This document shows positions 15,538 to 24,110 of a stretch of 64,000 bases of DNA, one piece after another. A program made the position numbers and the translations under genes. Position 1 is the stretch's first letter, and each line of letters begins with the position of its first letter. The stretch is from Amycolatopsis sp. QT-25 (lineage in GTDB: Bacteria > Actinomycetota > Actinomycetes > Mycobacteriales > Pseudonocardiaceae). Where the stretch lies: contig NZ_CP120210.1 in the NCBI RefSeq assembly GCF_029369745.1, positions 7,378,001-7,442,000 of the forward strand, given 5' to 3'. The notes beneath the pieces are model-generated. The model was not told where the DNA came from and did not search any database. It saw nothing but the letters and a program-made list of their open reading frames with translations.

Positions 15538-16372
15538 CAGGACTCCCCTTCCGCCAAGCCGCCGCGACGGTCACGGCGTCGATGCTCGCGCCGACCTCGT
15601 GCACCCGCACTCCCCAGGCACCGGCCGCCGCGGCGAGCGCGGACACCGCCGCGGTCGCGTTCTCACGGCCGTCCGGCGGAGCGGGCTTTCCGTCCTTTCC
15701 GGACAGGAGACGGCCGAGGAACCGTTTGCGCGAGGCGCCGACGAGAACCGGGAAACCCAGTGACAGCAAGGAATCCAGCCGGTGCAGCAGTGCCCAGTCG
15801 TGTTCGGCGTTCTTCGCGAACCCGAGTCCGGGGTCGAGTACGATCGCCCCCTCGTCGACGCCCGCGGCGACCGCTTCGTCCACTCGGGACAGCAGCTCGG
15901 CGCGCACGTCCGCGACGACGTCGGCATAGGACGCCAGCGCGTTCATGTCCTTGCTGTGCCCGCGCCAGTGCATCAGTACGTACGGGACGCCGGTCTCGGC
16001 GGCGACCTTCGCCATGGTCGGGTCGGCCAGCCCGCCGGAGACGTCGTTGATGACGGACGCGCCCGCTTCGACGGCGGCGAGGGCGACCTCGGCACGCGTG
16101 GTGTCCACGGACATCGCCACACCGTCGGCGGCGAGCGAGCGGATCACCGGCATGATCCGGGAGATCTCGGTGTCGGCGTCCACCCGGGACGCACCCGGCC
16201 GCGTCGACTCCCCACCGACGTCGATGAGATCCGCCCCGCGCTCCCACATCTCGTGCGCGTGCTCCAGCGCCTGCTCGACCCCGAGGTAGCGGCCACCATC
16301 CGAAAAGGAATCGGGGGTGACGTTCAGGATGCCCAGCACGGCGCACCGTCCGGGCCGGGGCAGGGCGGTCAT
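15530..16372 (-). CDS. folP: Dihydropteroate synthase
   Basis: 280 residues; condenses 6-hydroxymethyl-dihydropterin pyrophosphate with p-aminobenzoate, the sulfonamide target. TIM-barrel motifs are present: LGILNVTPDSFSDGG (loop 1), DVGGESTRPGA (loop 2), DPGLGFAKNAEHDW, and VGASRKRFLGRLL (Ser-Arg-Lys of loop 7). There is no sign of the substitutions seen in FolP2-type paralogues, so this is taken as the FolP1 orthologue (Rv3608c). The start ATG overlaps the folE stop (ATGA). Confidence 0.97.
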   Translation of the reverse strand: MTALPRPGRCAVLGILNVTPDSFSDGGRYLGVEQALEHAHEMWERGADLIDVGGESTRPGASRVDADTEISRIMPVIRSLAADGVAMSVDTTRAEVALAAVEAGASVINDVSGGLADPTMAKVAAETGVPYVLMHWRGHSKDMNALASYADVVADVRAELLSRVDEAVAAGVDEGAIVLDPGLGFAKNAEHDWALLHRLDSLLSLGFPVLVGASRKRFLGRLLSGKDGKPAPPDGRENATAAVSALAAAAGAWGVRVHEVGASIDAVTVAAAWRKGSPVG

Positions 16373-16983
16373 CGACGGCCCTTGATCAGGTCCAGCGCCT
16401 CCGCCCGCGAGGACGCCGAAGTCTGCAACAGGCCGCGAACGGCCGACGTCGTCGTCCTGGCCCCTGGTTTGCGGATCCCGCGCATGGCCATGCAGAGATG
16501 TTCGGCCTCGATCACGACGATCACGCCACGGGGCTTGAGCTTGCGCATCAGCGCGTCGGCCACCTGGGAGGTGATGCGCTCCTGGACCTGCGGACGTCTG
16601 GCGTACAGATCGACAAGGCGGGCCAGTTTGGACAGGCCGGTGACCTTGCCGTGCTCGTTGGGGATGTAGCCGACATGGGCGACGCCGTGAAAGGACAGCA
16701 AGTGGTGTTCGCAGGTGCTGAACATCGGGATGTCCGTCACGAGCACGAGTTCTTCGTGGGCCTCGTCGAACGTGCGGTCCAGGACGTGGTCCGGCTCGGT
16801 GTAGAGCCCGGCGAACATCTCCCGGTAAGCGCGAGCGACCCGGGCCGGGGTCTCCAGGAGGCCGTCCCGGTCCGGGTCCTCACCACAGGCGAGCAGGAGT
16901 TCGCGTACGGCTTTTTCGGCCCGGTCCTGGTCGAAGACCGGGCTCGCGCCGTTACCGCTTGGTGTCGTCCTGTCCGTCGTCAC
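16369..16983 (-). CDS. folE: GTP cyclohydrolase I
   Basis: 204 residues from the GTG at 16983; converts GTP to dihydroneopterin triphosphate, the entry to folate. The zinc and active-site motifs are FSTCEHHLLSFHGVAHVGYIP region (Cys and His ligands) and EAEHLCMAMRGIRKPG. The same frame stays open upstream through the ftsH tail in a basic, low-complexity stretch that is not part of the enzyme. The chosen start gives the length expected from M. tuberculosis FolE (about 202) and overlaps the end of ftsH by 32 bp. Confidence 0.95.
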   Translation of the reverse strand: MTTDRTTPSGNGASPVFDQDRAEKAVRELLLACGEDPDRDGLLETPARVARAYREMFAGLYTEPDHVLDRTFDEAHEELVLVTDIPMFSTCEHHLLSFHGVAHVGYIPNEHGKVTGLSKLARLVDLYARRPQVQERITSQVADALMRKLKPRGVIVVIEAEHLCMAMRGIRKPGARTTTSAVRGLLQTSASSRAEALDLIKGRR

Positions 16984-19369
16984 GCCGTTGCTGTCCTTCG
17001 TCCTGCTGACCGCCGGGCTGGTCAGCGAACCAGCCGTCACGCGGGCGGTCTTCGGCGGGACGCCAGGGCTGGTTCGGCTGGCCGCCCGGCTGCGTGGCCG
17101 GGGTCCATCCGGGAGGCGCCCCGTAATTCGGCGGGCCGCCAACGGGCCCACCCTGATAACCGCCTGCCGGACCGCCCGGCTGCTGCCCACCATATGCCTG
17201 GGGCCAGTGAGCGGTGCCGTTCGGCCCACCGTTGGGGCGACCACCGTTGGGATAGGCACCCGGCGCCGGCGGAGCGTACGGGTTCGCGTTCGGGTCCGGC
17301 GGCGGGGCGGGCTGCGTGTACGGCGGGCCACCGGGAAGGTCGCCGCCGCCCGGCGCGGTACCGACCGGGGTCGGCGCCGGCTGGAGCACCGGTCGCTCCT
17401 TCTTCTCCTCCAGCGGGGGCCACGGCTCGCCGCGCTCCATCGCCAGCTCGCCGGGGGTCTTGATCGGCGGCTTGTCGGACGGCTTGCGGTCGCCGAACTC
17501 GTTGAAGATGGTGATGTGCGGGCGCTTCTCGACGGTCGCGAAGATCCGCTCGAGATCCTTGCGGGTCAGCGTCTCCTTTTCGAGGAGCTCGATGACCAGC
17601 TCGTCCAGCACGTCGCGGTAGGTGCTCAGCACGTGCCACGCCTCGGTGTGCGCGGTCTCGATGAGCTTGCGCACCTCCTCGTCGATCTCGTGCGCGACCT
17701 CTAGCGAGTAGTCCGCCTGACGGCCCGCCGAGCGGCCGAGGAACGGGTCGCCCTGCTCCTGGCCGTACTTGACCGCGCCGAGCCGGGCGCTCATGCCGTA
17801 TTCGGTGACCATCGCGCGGGCGATCTTGGTCGCCTGCTCGATGTCGGAGGAGGCACCGGTGGTGGGCTCGTGGAAGACGAGCTCCTCCGCCGTCCGGCCG
17901 CCCATCGCGAAGACCAGGCGCCCGATCATCTCCGAACGGGTCATCAGCTCCTTGTCGTCCTCCGGGACGAGCAGGGCGTGCCCGCCGGTGCGCCCGCGCG
18001 GCAGGATCGTCAGCTTGTAGACCGGTTCGATGTCCGGCATCGCCCACGCGGCGAGCGCGTGCCCGCCCTCGTGGTAGGCCGTGATCTTCTTCTCCTTCTC
18101 GGAGATGATCCGGCTCTTGCGGGCGGGGCCGCCGACGACGCGGTCGACCGACTCCTCCAGCGCGGCGTCGGTGATCACGTGCCCGTTCTGGCGGGCGGTG
18201 AGCAGCGCGGCCTCGTTGAGCACGTTCGCCAGATCCGCGCCGGACATGCCGACGGTCCGCTTGGCGAGGCTGCTCAGGTCGGTGCCCTGCGCGATCGGCT
18301 TGCCCTTGGCGTGCACCTCGAGGATCGCCTTGCGACCGCGCATGTCCGGCGCGGACACCGGGATCTGACGGTCGAAACGGCCGGGACGCAGGAGCGCCGG
18401 GTCGAGGATGTCGGGACGGTTGGTCGCGGCGATCAGGATGATGCCACCGCGCGCGTCGAAGCCGTCCATTTCGACGAGGAGCTGGTTCAGCGTCTGCTCG
18501 CGTTCGTCGTGACCGCCGCCGAGGCCGGCCCCACGCTGACGGCCGACCGCGTCGATCTCGTCGACGAAGATGATGCAGGGCGCGTTCTGCTTGGCCTGCT
18601 CGAACAGGTCGCGGACGCGGGAGGCGCCGACACCGACGAACATCTCGACGAAGTCGGAACCGGAGATCGTGTAGAACGGCACGCCCGCCTCGCCGGCGAC
18701 GGCTCGCGCGAGCAGCGTCTTACCGGTACCCGGCGGCCCGTAGAGCAGCACGCCCTTGGGGATCTTCGCGCCGAGCGCCTGGTAGCGCGCCGGGTTCTGC
18801 AGGAAGTCCTTGATCTCGTACAGCTCTTCGACGGCCTCGTCGGCGCCCGCGACGTCCCCGAAGGTCGTCTTGGGCATGTCCTTGTTGAGCTGCTTGGCCT
18901 TCGACTTGCCGAAGTTGAGGACGCGGTTCCCGCCGCCCTGGGCGTTGTTCATCATCCACATCAGCAGGCCCAGCACCAGCGCCAGCGGGATGGCGAAGAT
19001 CAGGATCTGGGTGAGGACGTTCTGCTGGGTGACCTTGGTGGTGAACTTGACCGGGTTGTCACCGTTCTTGAGACCGATGAGCTGGTTGTAGACGGTGCCC
19101 GCGACGTTGGCCGGGTACTGGGCGATGATCTGGTCGACCTGCTGGCCTTCGACCTCGATCTTCTTGGTCAGCAGCAGCTTGATCTGCTGCTCCTTGTCCT
19201 CTTGCGAGGCTTCCTTGACGTTGTTCGCGGTGATCTGCTGATTCGCGATCGAGATCGGCACCTGGGTGTAGCCACGATCGCTGTCGAAGATCGTGTTGTA
19301 TGCGAGAAACGCCAGTACCGCCGCGAGAATCCAGAGCACTGGGTTCTTGAGCACGCTCTTCCGGTTCAT
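16952..19369 (-). CDS. ftsH: ATP-dependent zinc metalloprotease FtsH
   Basis: 805 residues from ATG 19369; membrane-bound AAA protease for quality control and regulated proteolysis. The two helices flank an external domain: residues 10-28 and about 118-140. AAA motifs follow: Walker A GPPGTGKT near residue 210, Walker B IIFVDEID, and the second region of homology ATNRPDILDPALLRPGRFDR. The zinc site is HEGGH near residue 430, which satisfies HExxH and is usual in actinobacteria. The C-terminal 140 residues are a Pro/Gly/Gln-rich disordered tail, longer than in E. coli. The open frame upstream of 19369 is not conserved. Confidence 0.97.
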   Translation of the reverse strand: MNRKSVLKNPVLWILAAVLAFLAYNTIFDSDRGYTQVPISIANQQITANNVKEASQEDKEQQIKLLLTKKIEVEGQQVDQIIAQYPANVAGTVYNQLIGLKNGDNPVKFTTKVTQQNVLTQILIFAIPLALVLGLLMWMMNNAQGGGNRVLNFGKSKAKQLNKDMPKTTFGDVAGADEAVEELYEIKDFLQNPARYQALGAKIPKGVLLYGPPGTGKTLLARAVAGEAGVPFYTISGSDFVEMFVGVGASRVRDLFEQAKQNAPCIIFVDEIDAVGRQRGAGLGGGHDEREQTLNQLLVEMDGFDARGGIILIAATNRPDILDPALLRPGRFDRQIPVSAPDMRGRKAILEVHAKGKPIAQGTDLSSLAKRTVGMSGADLANVLNEAALLTARQNGHVITDAALEESVDRVVGGPARKSRIISEKEKKITAYHEGGHALAAWAMPDIEPVYKLTILPRGRTGGHALLVPEDDKELMTRSEMIGRLVFAMGGRTAEELVFHEPTTGASSDIEQATKIARAMVTEYGMSARLGAVKYGQEQGDPFLGRSAGRQADYSLEVAHEIDEEVRKLIETAHTEAWHVLSTYRDVLDELVIELLEKETLTRKDLERIFATVEKRPHITIFNEFGDRKPSDKPPIKTPGELAMERGEPWPPLEEKKERPVLQPAPTPVGTAPGGGDLPGGPPYTQPAPPPDPNANPYAPPAPGAYPNGGRPNGGPNGTAHWPQAYGGQQPGGPAGGYQGGPVGGPPNYGAPPGWTPATQPGGQPNQPWRPAEDRPRDGWFADQPGGQQDEGQQRRDDGQDDTKR

Positions 19370-19571
19370 ACGACTCGGCCCTGGTGGCCTCGACCCTTCC
19401 TGGTTGGGCGGCTCCTGTGATACCCGCCAGCACGATCTTGACGACCCATGGTGCTCCGACACCCGCCCCTGGAGGATACCGCCCGCCTGGACGGACGAGG
19501 GTGGTGAGCCTCTCGGAGGTAAACGGCGGACGCCGCGCGAGGGTTCCCGGAGGGTGACCGCGACGGCCACC

Positions 19572-20405
19572 CTAACGTGTGTCGACCGCCACACCGGCGG
19601 CCATTTCGCCCAGCCGCGTGCGAAGTGTCTTGACGTCGGCGGGTGAGACGGTGACCCATTCGCGGCCGTCCGGACCCGCCTGTGACGTACTGAGGTAACG
19701 CCCGCTCGCGGTGTCGAACCAGCCGAGCACCCGTGACCGCTGCTTGGCGCCCACGTGGGACCGGCTGTTCGCGGCCAGCTGACCGCCGCGCAGCCTCGGC
19801 TGGCCGGTGAGCTTGCCGAACGCCTCGCGCGGATCCGCGGTGATGCGCTCACTGAGCGAGACGCGGGGCTTCTCCTTGCGACGGGTCTTCGCCGCTTCGG
19901 GCTCCTCGGCCTTTTTCGTCGGGTTGACGGCGGCACGGATCGGCTCGGTGCGGCGGGCGTCGTCGATCGGCAGCGTGACGGACGCCTCCGAGCCGCGCTG
20001 ACCCGGCGGCAGCAGCTCGACGACCGCTGTCGGAAGACCGTCGGCGGGCGCCTCCCGCAACCAGATCCCGGACTGGTCCTGGATCGCGATCACCCCGTCG
20101 GTGCCGTCGGTGGCACCGAGCACGGCGACCGTCGGGGCCTGGAACGCGGGGATGTGCAGCGCGTCGATGGTCAGCGAGCCGCGGGCGAGGAGGTACAGCC
20201 AGTCCTCGATCCTTCGCTCCAGCCTTCCCCGGCCGTCGCGGAGCCCGCGGGCCTGGAGTTCGTTGTCGACGCGCTGGCGCAGCGCCCGGCGCTCGAGTTC
20301 GGTCGCGCCGTGTGACCGTACGCGCAGGGGGTAGGGCAGGTCGCCGAGCTCGGCGGACTCCCAGAGGAAGTCGAACGCCATCGGTGTGAAGTGTTCCTGG
20401 TGCAT
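19572..20405 (-). CDS. ESX secretion-associated EspG-family protein
   Basis: 277 residues. EspG proteins are cytosolic chaperones that bind cognate PPE proteins and hand them to the ESX (type VII) secretion machinery. The family N-terminus is clear (FTPMAFDFLWESAELGDLPYPL), as is the C-terminal RSRVLGWFDTASGRYL followed by REWVTVSPADVKTLRTRL. A charged linker (KKAEEPEAAKTRRKEK) in the middle separates the two halves. A second EspG lies upstream, 199 bp away across a palindrome. With the PPE-like and PE-like genes this forms an ESX substrate locus without secretion-machine genes. Confidence 0.88.
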   Translation of the reverse strand: MHQEHFTPMAFDFLWESAELGDLPYPLRVRSHGATELERRALRQRVDNELQARGLRDGRGRLERRIEDWLYLLARGSLTIDALHIPAFQAPTVAVLGATDGTDGVIAIQDQSGIWLREAPADGLPTAVVELLPPGQRGSEASVTLPIDDARRTEPIRAAVNPTKKAEEPEAAKTRRKEKPRVSLSERITADPREAFGKLTGQPRLRGGQLAANSRSHVGAKQRSRVLGWFDTASGRYLSTSQAGPDGREWVTVSPADVKTLRTRLGEMAAGVAVDTR

Positions 20406-20531
20406 TGCTCCGTGCCCTCCCGGCACCTCGGCTCCCGGGCCTCGGGACGCCCAGGGGGTTCACGATAGCGAAGGGGTACGACAGTCGGTGGCCGGATCCG
20501 GGAAACGTCCGTGTTCCCGCGCCGGGGAAAC

Positions 20532-20584
20532 GCAATGAAAGGTCCCTTACTCGCGAATTTTGCAAGTAAGGGACCTTTCATTGC
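20532..20584. terminator. Long palindrome between the two espG-type genes
   Basis: Left arm starting GCAATGAAAGGTCCCTTACT and right arm AGTAAGGGACCTTTCATTGC form a 20-bp perfect stem around an AT-rich centre (CGCGAATTTTGCA). It lies after the upstream espG-type stop and before the downstream gene. The arm begins with the same GCAATGAA core as the palindrome beside topA at 50261. Confidence 0.8.
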
Positions 20585-20604
20585 ACGCGAAGGGACCGAG
20601 AGGG

Positions 20605-21399
20605 TCAGCGCGCGGGTGAAGCGTCCGCCGCGATCTTCCCCAGCATCTCGGTGAGCCGGTGCCGCAGCGTCGCCGGATCCGCGGGGGCGATGGTGATCCA
20701 GTCCCGTCCGTCGGCACCGCGCGTGGCCTGGGTGAAGTACCGGCCGGACTGGGTGTCGAACCAGCTCAGCACCGAAGACCGGGTGCGCGTGCCGTGTTTG
20801 CTGCGCGCGTTGCCGCCGAACTGGCCACCGCGCAGCCGCGGCTGCGCCTGGAGCCGCGACAGGGCCTTGCGGTCCTCGTCGGACGTCGCCGAGCCGTCGA
20901 CCTGCGGTTGACGACGCTGGAGGAAGTCCGCCCCCGAAGCGCCGACCAGGCCGTCCAACGGGAGGGTGATCGACTTCTCCGTGCCGCGCGAACCCGGCGG
21001 CAGGAGGGAGACGATCGCGCTCGCGAGACCGTCCGGGGCGATGGGGTGGAAGTGGAAGCCGCGCGGGTCCTGCACCGTCAGCAGGCCTTGGCCGCCGAGC
21101 AGCGACGCGACCGCGAGCAGCGGTTCGGTGTCGGGATTGTCGAGCTGGACACAGTCCAGGCTCAGGTCCGGCCGCGCGAGGACGCCGAAGTAGTCCTCGA
21201 CATGCGGCTCGGGACGGCCGCGTTCGTCGGCCAGCCGACGCCGGTTCAGCGACTGGAGCGTCTGCGTCCGCAGCGCGGCGCGCTCGTCCATGGTCGCCCC
21301 GTGCGAGCGGAGCCGCAGCGGGTACGGCAGCTCACCGGCGTTCGCGCCCTCCCACAGGAAGTCCAGCTCGACCGGGGTGAGCAGCTCACCGTTCGCCAT
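20605..21399 (-). CDS. ESX secretion-associated EspG-family protein (second copy)
   Basis: 264 residues, paralogous to the adjacent EspG throughout: N-terminus LLTPVELDFLWEGANAGELP, shared RLRSHGAT block, PPGSRGTEKSITLP, QPRLRGGQFGGNARSKHG, and VLSWFDTQSGRYF before DWITIAPADPATLRHRL. The middle linker differs. Two EspG genes beside a single PPE/PE pair suggest either heteromeric chaperoning or a duplicated chaperone whose own substrate lies elsewhere. It is separated from the PPE-like gene by 241 bp holding a strong terminator, so it probably has its own promoter. Confidence 0.87.
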   Translation of the reverse strand: MANGELLTPVELDFLWEGANAGELPYPLRLRSHGATMDERAALRTQTLQSLNRRRLADERGRPEPHVEDYFGVLARPDLSLDCVQLDNPDTEPLLAVASLLGGQGLLTVQDPRGFHFHPIAPDGLASAIVSLLPPGSRGTEKSITLPLDGLVGASGADFLQRRQPQVDGSATSDEDRKALSRLQAQPRLRGGQFGGNARSKHGTRTRSSVLSWFDTQSGRYFTQATRGADGRDWITIAPADPATLRHRLTEMLGKIAADASPAR

Positions 21400-21593
21400 C
21401 TTCCGCCCCCAAATGTCTGGTGGTGAACCCGCGTCCGCGATCGGCGTCGGCAGGACGTTTCCTGGTCATCCACCGCACGACCGCGGGCAGGGTGTCCTGC
21501 CGCCGCGACAGCGGGGCCTTCGGCCGGGGCGGGTTCACGCGTGGTCGCCGTTCGGCGTCGACCTGCAGCTTCGCCACCAGGCTCTCGCGCAGG

Positions 21594-21632
21594 TCACCGG
21601 GCGCGCGGCCAGATCGGCCGCGCGCCCGGTGA
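21594..21632 (-). terminator. Terminator of the PE/PPE-like operon
   Basis: Perfect 17-bp arms, TCACCGGGCGCGCGGCC and GGCCGCGCGCCCGGTGA, with a five-base loop, begin nine bases after the stop of the PPE-like gene. Confidence 0.8.
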
Positions 21633-21640
21633 AAACCGCT

Positions 21641-23005
21641 CTAGCGTTCGTCGTCTTCGGTCCAGGCGCCGATGACCGGCGGCGGGGTGGCCTCGTTGGC
21701 GCCGAAGGCGTCGTCCGGGTCCGGCTCGATGAGGAACGACGCGTGCGTGTGCTCCTCTTCCTGCTCGGCCCGCGCACCGGGGGCGCCCATGCCCATCCCG
21801 CCCATGCCCTGCATCGGCGGGGTGGCGCCGATGGTGCCACCGGAGGACACGATGCCCTGCTGCGGCACGGCCTGGGAGGCGGCGCTCTGCGCGGGGGCCT
21901 TCTCGGTGGCCGCCGCGTCGGTGTTGTCGGTGTCCTTGGCGCCGGACTTGTTGCCCTGCCCGAGCGCCTTGGCACCGGCGTAGCCGAGGCCGCCGCCGAG
22001 CGCGGCCGCGGTGAGGGCCTGGCCGAGCCCGTTGCCGCCGCTCGCCGGGGCGTGCGGGGTCACCATCGGGGCGCCCGCGCCGGAGGCGACGCCGGCACCC
22101 GGCGCGACACCGGAAGCAGGCAGGTTCCCCGCGGCGGGGGTGTAGCCGGCCTGCGAGAACGAACCCGCTTCCGGACCGGCGTGGACCGGGGCCCCGACGC
22201 CGCCCTGCGCGCCGCCGTAACCGTGCGTGCCGGCGAGCACCGGCGTGCCGGAGACGGCGTTCGGGTCGAGACCCGCGCCGCCGACGTTGCCGACACCGCT
22301 GAACGAAGCGCTGTTGTGCGTGGCGGTCGGCTTCATGCCGAGGGATTCGGGGCCGAAGCTCGGGGTCGAGCTGTCGACCTCGCTCATCTCCTTGGTGTAG
22401 GCCTCGAGGAACCTGGCCTGCTCCGCCCGCACTTCCTTGTCCTGGTCGGCGAGGGGCTTCTGGTCGGTGATCATGCCGACCGGACCGGCCGCGAGGGCCT
22501 GTGCCATCGCTTTTTCCGGGCTGTAGTCGGTCGGCTTCGGCATGAGCTTGACCTTGGTGGCCGCGTCGGCCTGCTTCTGCAGCCTGTCCGCCATCGTGTG
22601 CGCGGCCTCGGAGGCCTGCGAACCAGAGTTCGCGATGGCGACCAGCGAGCCCTGCGCGGCGGCCGCGCCCTGTCCGATCCAGGCGGCGCCGAGTTCGGAG
22701 ATCGCGTTGTACAGATCGTTCGACGCCTGGCTCAGCTTGCTGCCGTGCGCGCCCCAGGACTGGCTGATGCCGGTCGCGGTGCTGGGATCGTTGCCGAGGT
22801 TGGCCTGGTTCCACAGATCCTGGCTGCTCGGGGCGCTTTCCCAGTTCGGCGGGTTGGTGATGGCGCGGTCGGCGCCGATGTCGAACCCGTCGGAGCGGCC
22901 GCGGGCGGACGACACGATGCCCTGGGCGTGCGAGTTGTCGCCGAGCTGGACCGGCGTGGTGCTGCTGCTCTCGCCGTAAGAGTCGGCGCTGTGCTTCGGT
23001 GGCAT
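21641..23005 (-). CDS. PPE-like ESX substrate protein
   Basis: 454 residues, predicted type VII secretion substrate. Residues about 51-210 are helical with NPPNW near residue 52, a Trp-Ile-Gly (WxG) turn at 109-111, then long amphipathic helices ending EVRAEQARFLEAYTKEM, a PPE-type architecture. The C-terminal half is Gly/Ala/Pro-rich, with repeats such as ASGVAPGAGVASGAGAP, and ends in an acidic stretch (EQEEEHTHASFLIEPDPDD). It follows the PE-like gene by 17 bp, the order seen for PE/PPE pairs, and two EspG chaperone genes lie downstream. Actinobacterial relatives are annotated as PPE-domain or hypothetical proteins; the assignment rests on pattern and context. Confidence 0.75.
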   Translation of the reverse strand: MPPKHSADSYGESSSTTPVQLGDNSHAQGIVSSARGRSDGFDIGADRAITNPPNWESAPSSQDLWNQANLGNDPSTATGISQSWGAHGSKLSQASNDLYNAISELGAAWIGQGAAAAQGSLVAIANSGSQASEAAHTMADRLQKQADAATKVKLMPKPTDYSPEKAMAQALAAGPVGMITDQKPLADQDKEVRAEQARFLEAYTKEMSEVDSSTPSFGPESLGMKPTATHNSASFSGVGNVGGAGLDPNAVSGTPVLAGTHGYGGAQGGVGAPVHAGPEAGSFSQAGYTPAAGNLPASGVAPGAGVASGAGAPMVTPHAPASGGNGLGQALTAAALGGGLGYAGAKALGQGNKSGAKDTDNTDAAATEKAPAQSAASQAVPQQGIVSSGGTIGATPPMQGMGGMGMGAPGARAEQEEEHTHASFLIEPDPDDAFGANEATPPPVIGAWTEDDER

Positions 23006-23022
23006 GGCTTTCTGACTCCCCC

Positions 23023-23388
23023 TCAGACGTTACGGAACGGCTCGGCGGCGGCCTGGTCGATCTCGTGGTACCGGGCCATCGCGGTCACGATGCCGGACTC
23101 GGCGGCCTCGTACTGCTGGTACAGGTTCTGGAGTGCCGCGGCGTAGGAGTCCCCGCCGCCATCGGCGCGATTCGCCACCTTCGCGGCGATGGCGTTGCCG
23201 ACCGGGTTGTTGCCCAGTTTCGGCGCCTGCCCGAGGTCGCCCGCGCGGCCCAGCAGCGCCTCGATGGCGTCCTTGCCGGTGCGGATCTTGTTCAGGACGG
23301 TCTGGGCCGCGTCCGGGTCGATCCCGACCTGACCCTGGGCCGCGGCGTTCTTGAACGCGTTCGCGTCCGCCAAGCTGCTGTTCCCCAT
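23023..23388 (-). CDS. PE-like small ESX substrate
   Basis: 121 residues from the ATG at 23388 (the open frame extends 21 unconserved residues further up). It is small, helical and Ala-rich, with helix pairs at residues 24-50 and 81-118. The ESX export signal YxxxD/E occurs as YHEID (107-111), with a second YEAAE at 93-97, both in the last helix, as expected for PE proteins paired to PPE partners. It has no PE dipeptide near the N-terminus, so it is PE-like in role rather than a member of the strict family. It is the first gene of a two-gene operon with the PPE-like gene. Confidence 0.72.
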   Translation of the reverse strand: MGNSSLADANAFKNAAAQGQVGIDPDAAQTVLNKIRTGKDAIEALLGRAGDLGQAPKLGNNPVGNAIAAKVANRADGGGDSYAAALQNLYQQYEAAESGIVTAMARYHEIDQAAAEPFRNV

Positions 23389-23533
23389 CTGAGCTCTCTC
23401 CGTTTCCCCCGGGCCAGGCCACGATGGCTTCGTCGGCATTGGTCTTCGCATAGGTTAACGCACTTGATCGCAGCCTATGACGCGTTCCCGGTGCTCAGGG
23501 TTCCGCATTCCCGCGTCCGCGGGCAAGCGGTTC

Positions 23534-24097
23534 TCAGGACGTGTAAACGTGCGGATCCAGGGTGCCGATGTAGGGCAGGTCCCGGTAACGCTCCGCGTAG
23601 TCCAGGCCGTATCCGACGACGAATTCGTTGGGAATGTCGAACCCGATGTACTTGACCGGTACGTCGACCTTGACCGCCTCGGGTTTGCGTAGGAGCGAGA
23701 CGACCTCGAGCGAGGCCGGGTTGCGGCTGGCGAGGTTCTTCAGCAGCCAGGACAGCGTGAGCCCGGAGTCGACGATGTCCTCGACGATGAGCACGTCGCG
23801 GCCGGCGATGTCGCGGTCGAGGTCCTTGAGGATCCGCACCACGCCGGACGACGACGTCGCCGAGCCGTAGGAGGAGACCGCCATGAACTCGAGCTGAGAA
23901 GGAAGAGGGAGTGCCCTGGCGAAGTCGGTCATGAACATCACCGCGCCCTTGAGCACGCCGACGAGCAGGAGGTCTCCCCGCCCCGCGCCGGGGCCGTCGG
24001 CCGGATAGTCCGCGGCGACCTGCGCGGCCAGTTCGGCGATCTTGTCGTTGATCTGCTGCTCGGTGACGAGCACGGAGGCGATCTCGCCTTCGTACAC
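23534..24097 (-). CDS. hpt: Hypoxanthine phosphoribosyltransferase
   Basis: 187 residues from GTG 24097; salvages hypoxanthine and guanine with PRPP to give IMP and GMP. The PRPP-binding loop is VLIVEDIVDSGLTLSWLL, and the flexible loop MAVSSYGSATSSSG and C-terminal DIPNEFVVGYGLDYAERYR match bacterial HGPRT. A long frame runs upstream into tilS but is antisense-like. It follows tilS by 13 bp, the widespread tilS-hpt order, and in many bacteria this pair precedes ftsH; here the ESX cassette separates hpt from ftsH. Confidence 0.96.
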   Translation of the reverse strand: MYEGEIASVLVTEQQINDKIAELAAQVAADYPADGPGAGRGDLLLVGVLKGAVMFMTDFARALPLPSQLEFMAVSSYGSATSSSGVVRILKDLDRDIAGRDVLIVEDIVDSGLTLSWLLKNLASRNPASLEVVSLLRKPEAVKVDVPVKYIGFDIPNEFVVGYGLDYAERYRDLPYIGTLDPHVYTS

Positions 24098-24110
24098 GGG
24101 ACGATCCCCT

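Noticed and set aside
16984..17331. N-terminal extension of folE by 116 residues
   Set aside because: Basic low-complexity sequence lying in the C-terminal tail of ftsH; the GTG at 16983 gives normal FolE length.
18060..18080. FtsH zinc motif as a possible defect (HEGGH)
   Set aside because: HEGGH fits HExxH and is usual in actinobacterial FtsH.
17870..19420. 516-codon plus-strand open frame, acidic
   Set aside because: Antisense of ftsH, whose AAA and zinc motifs are intact.
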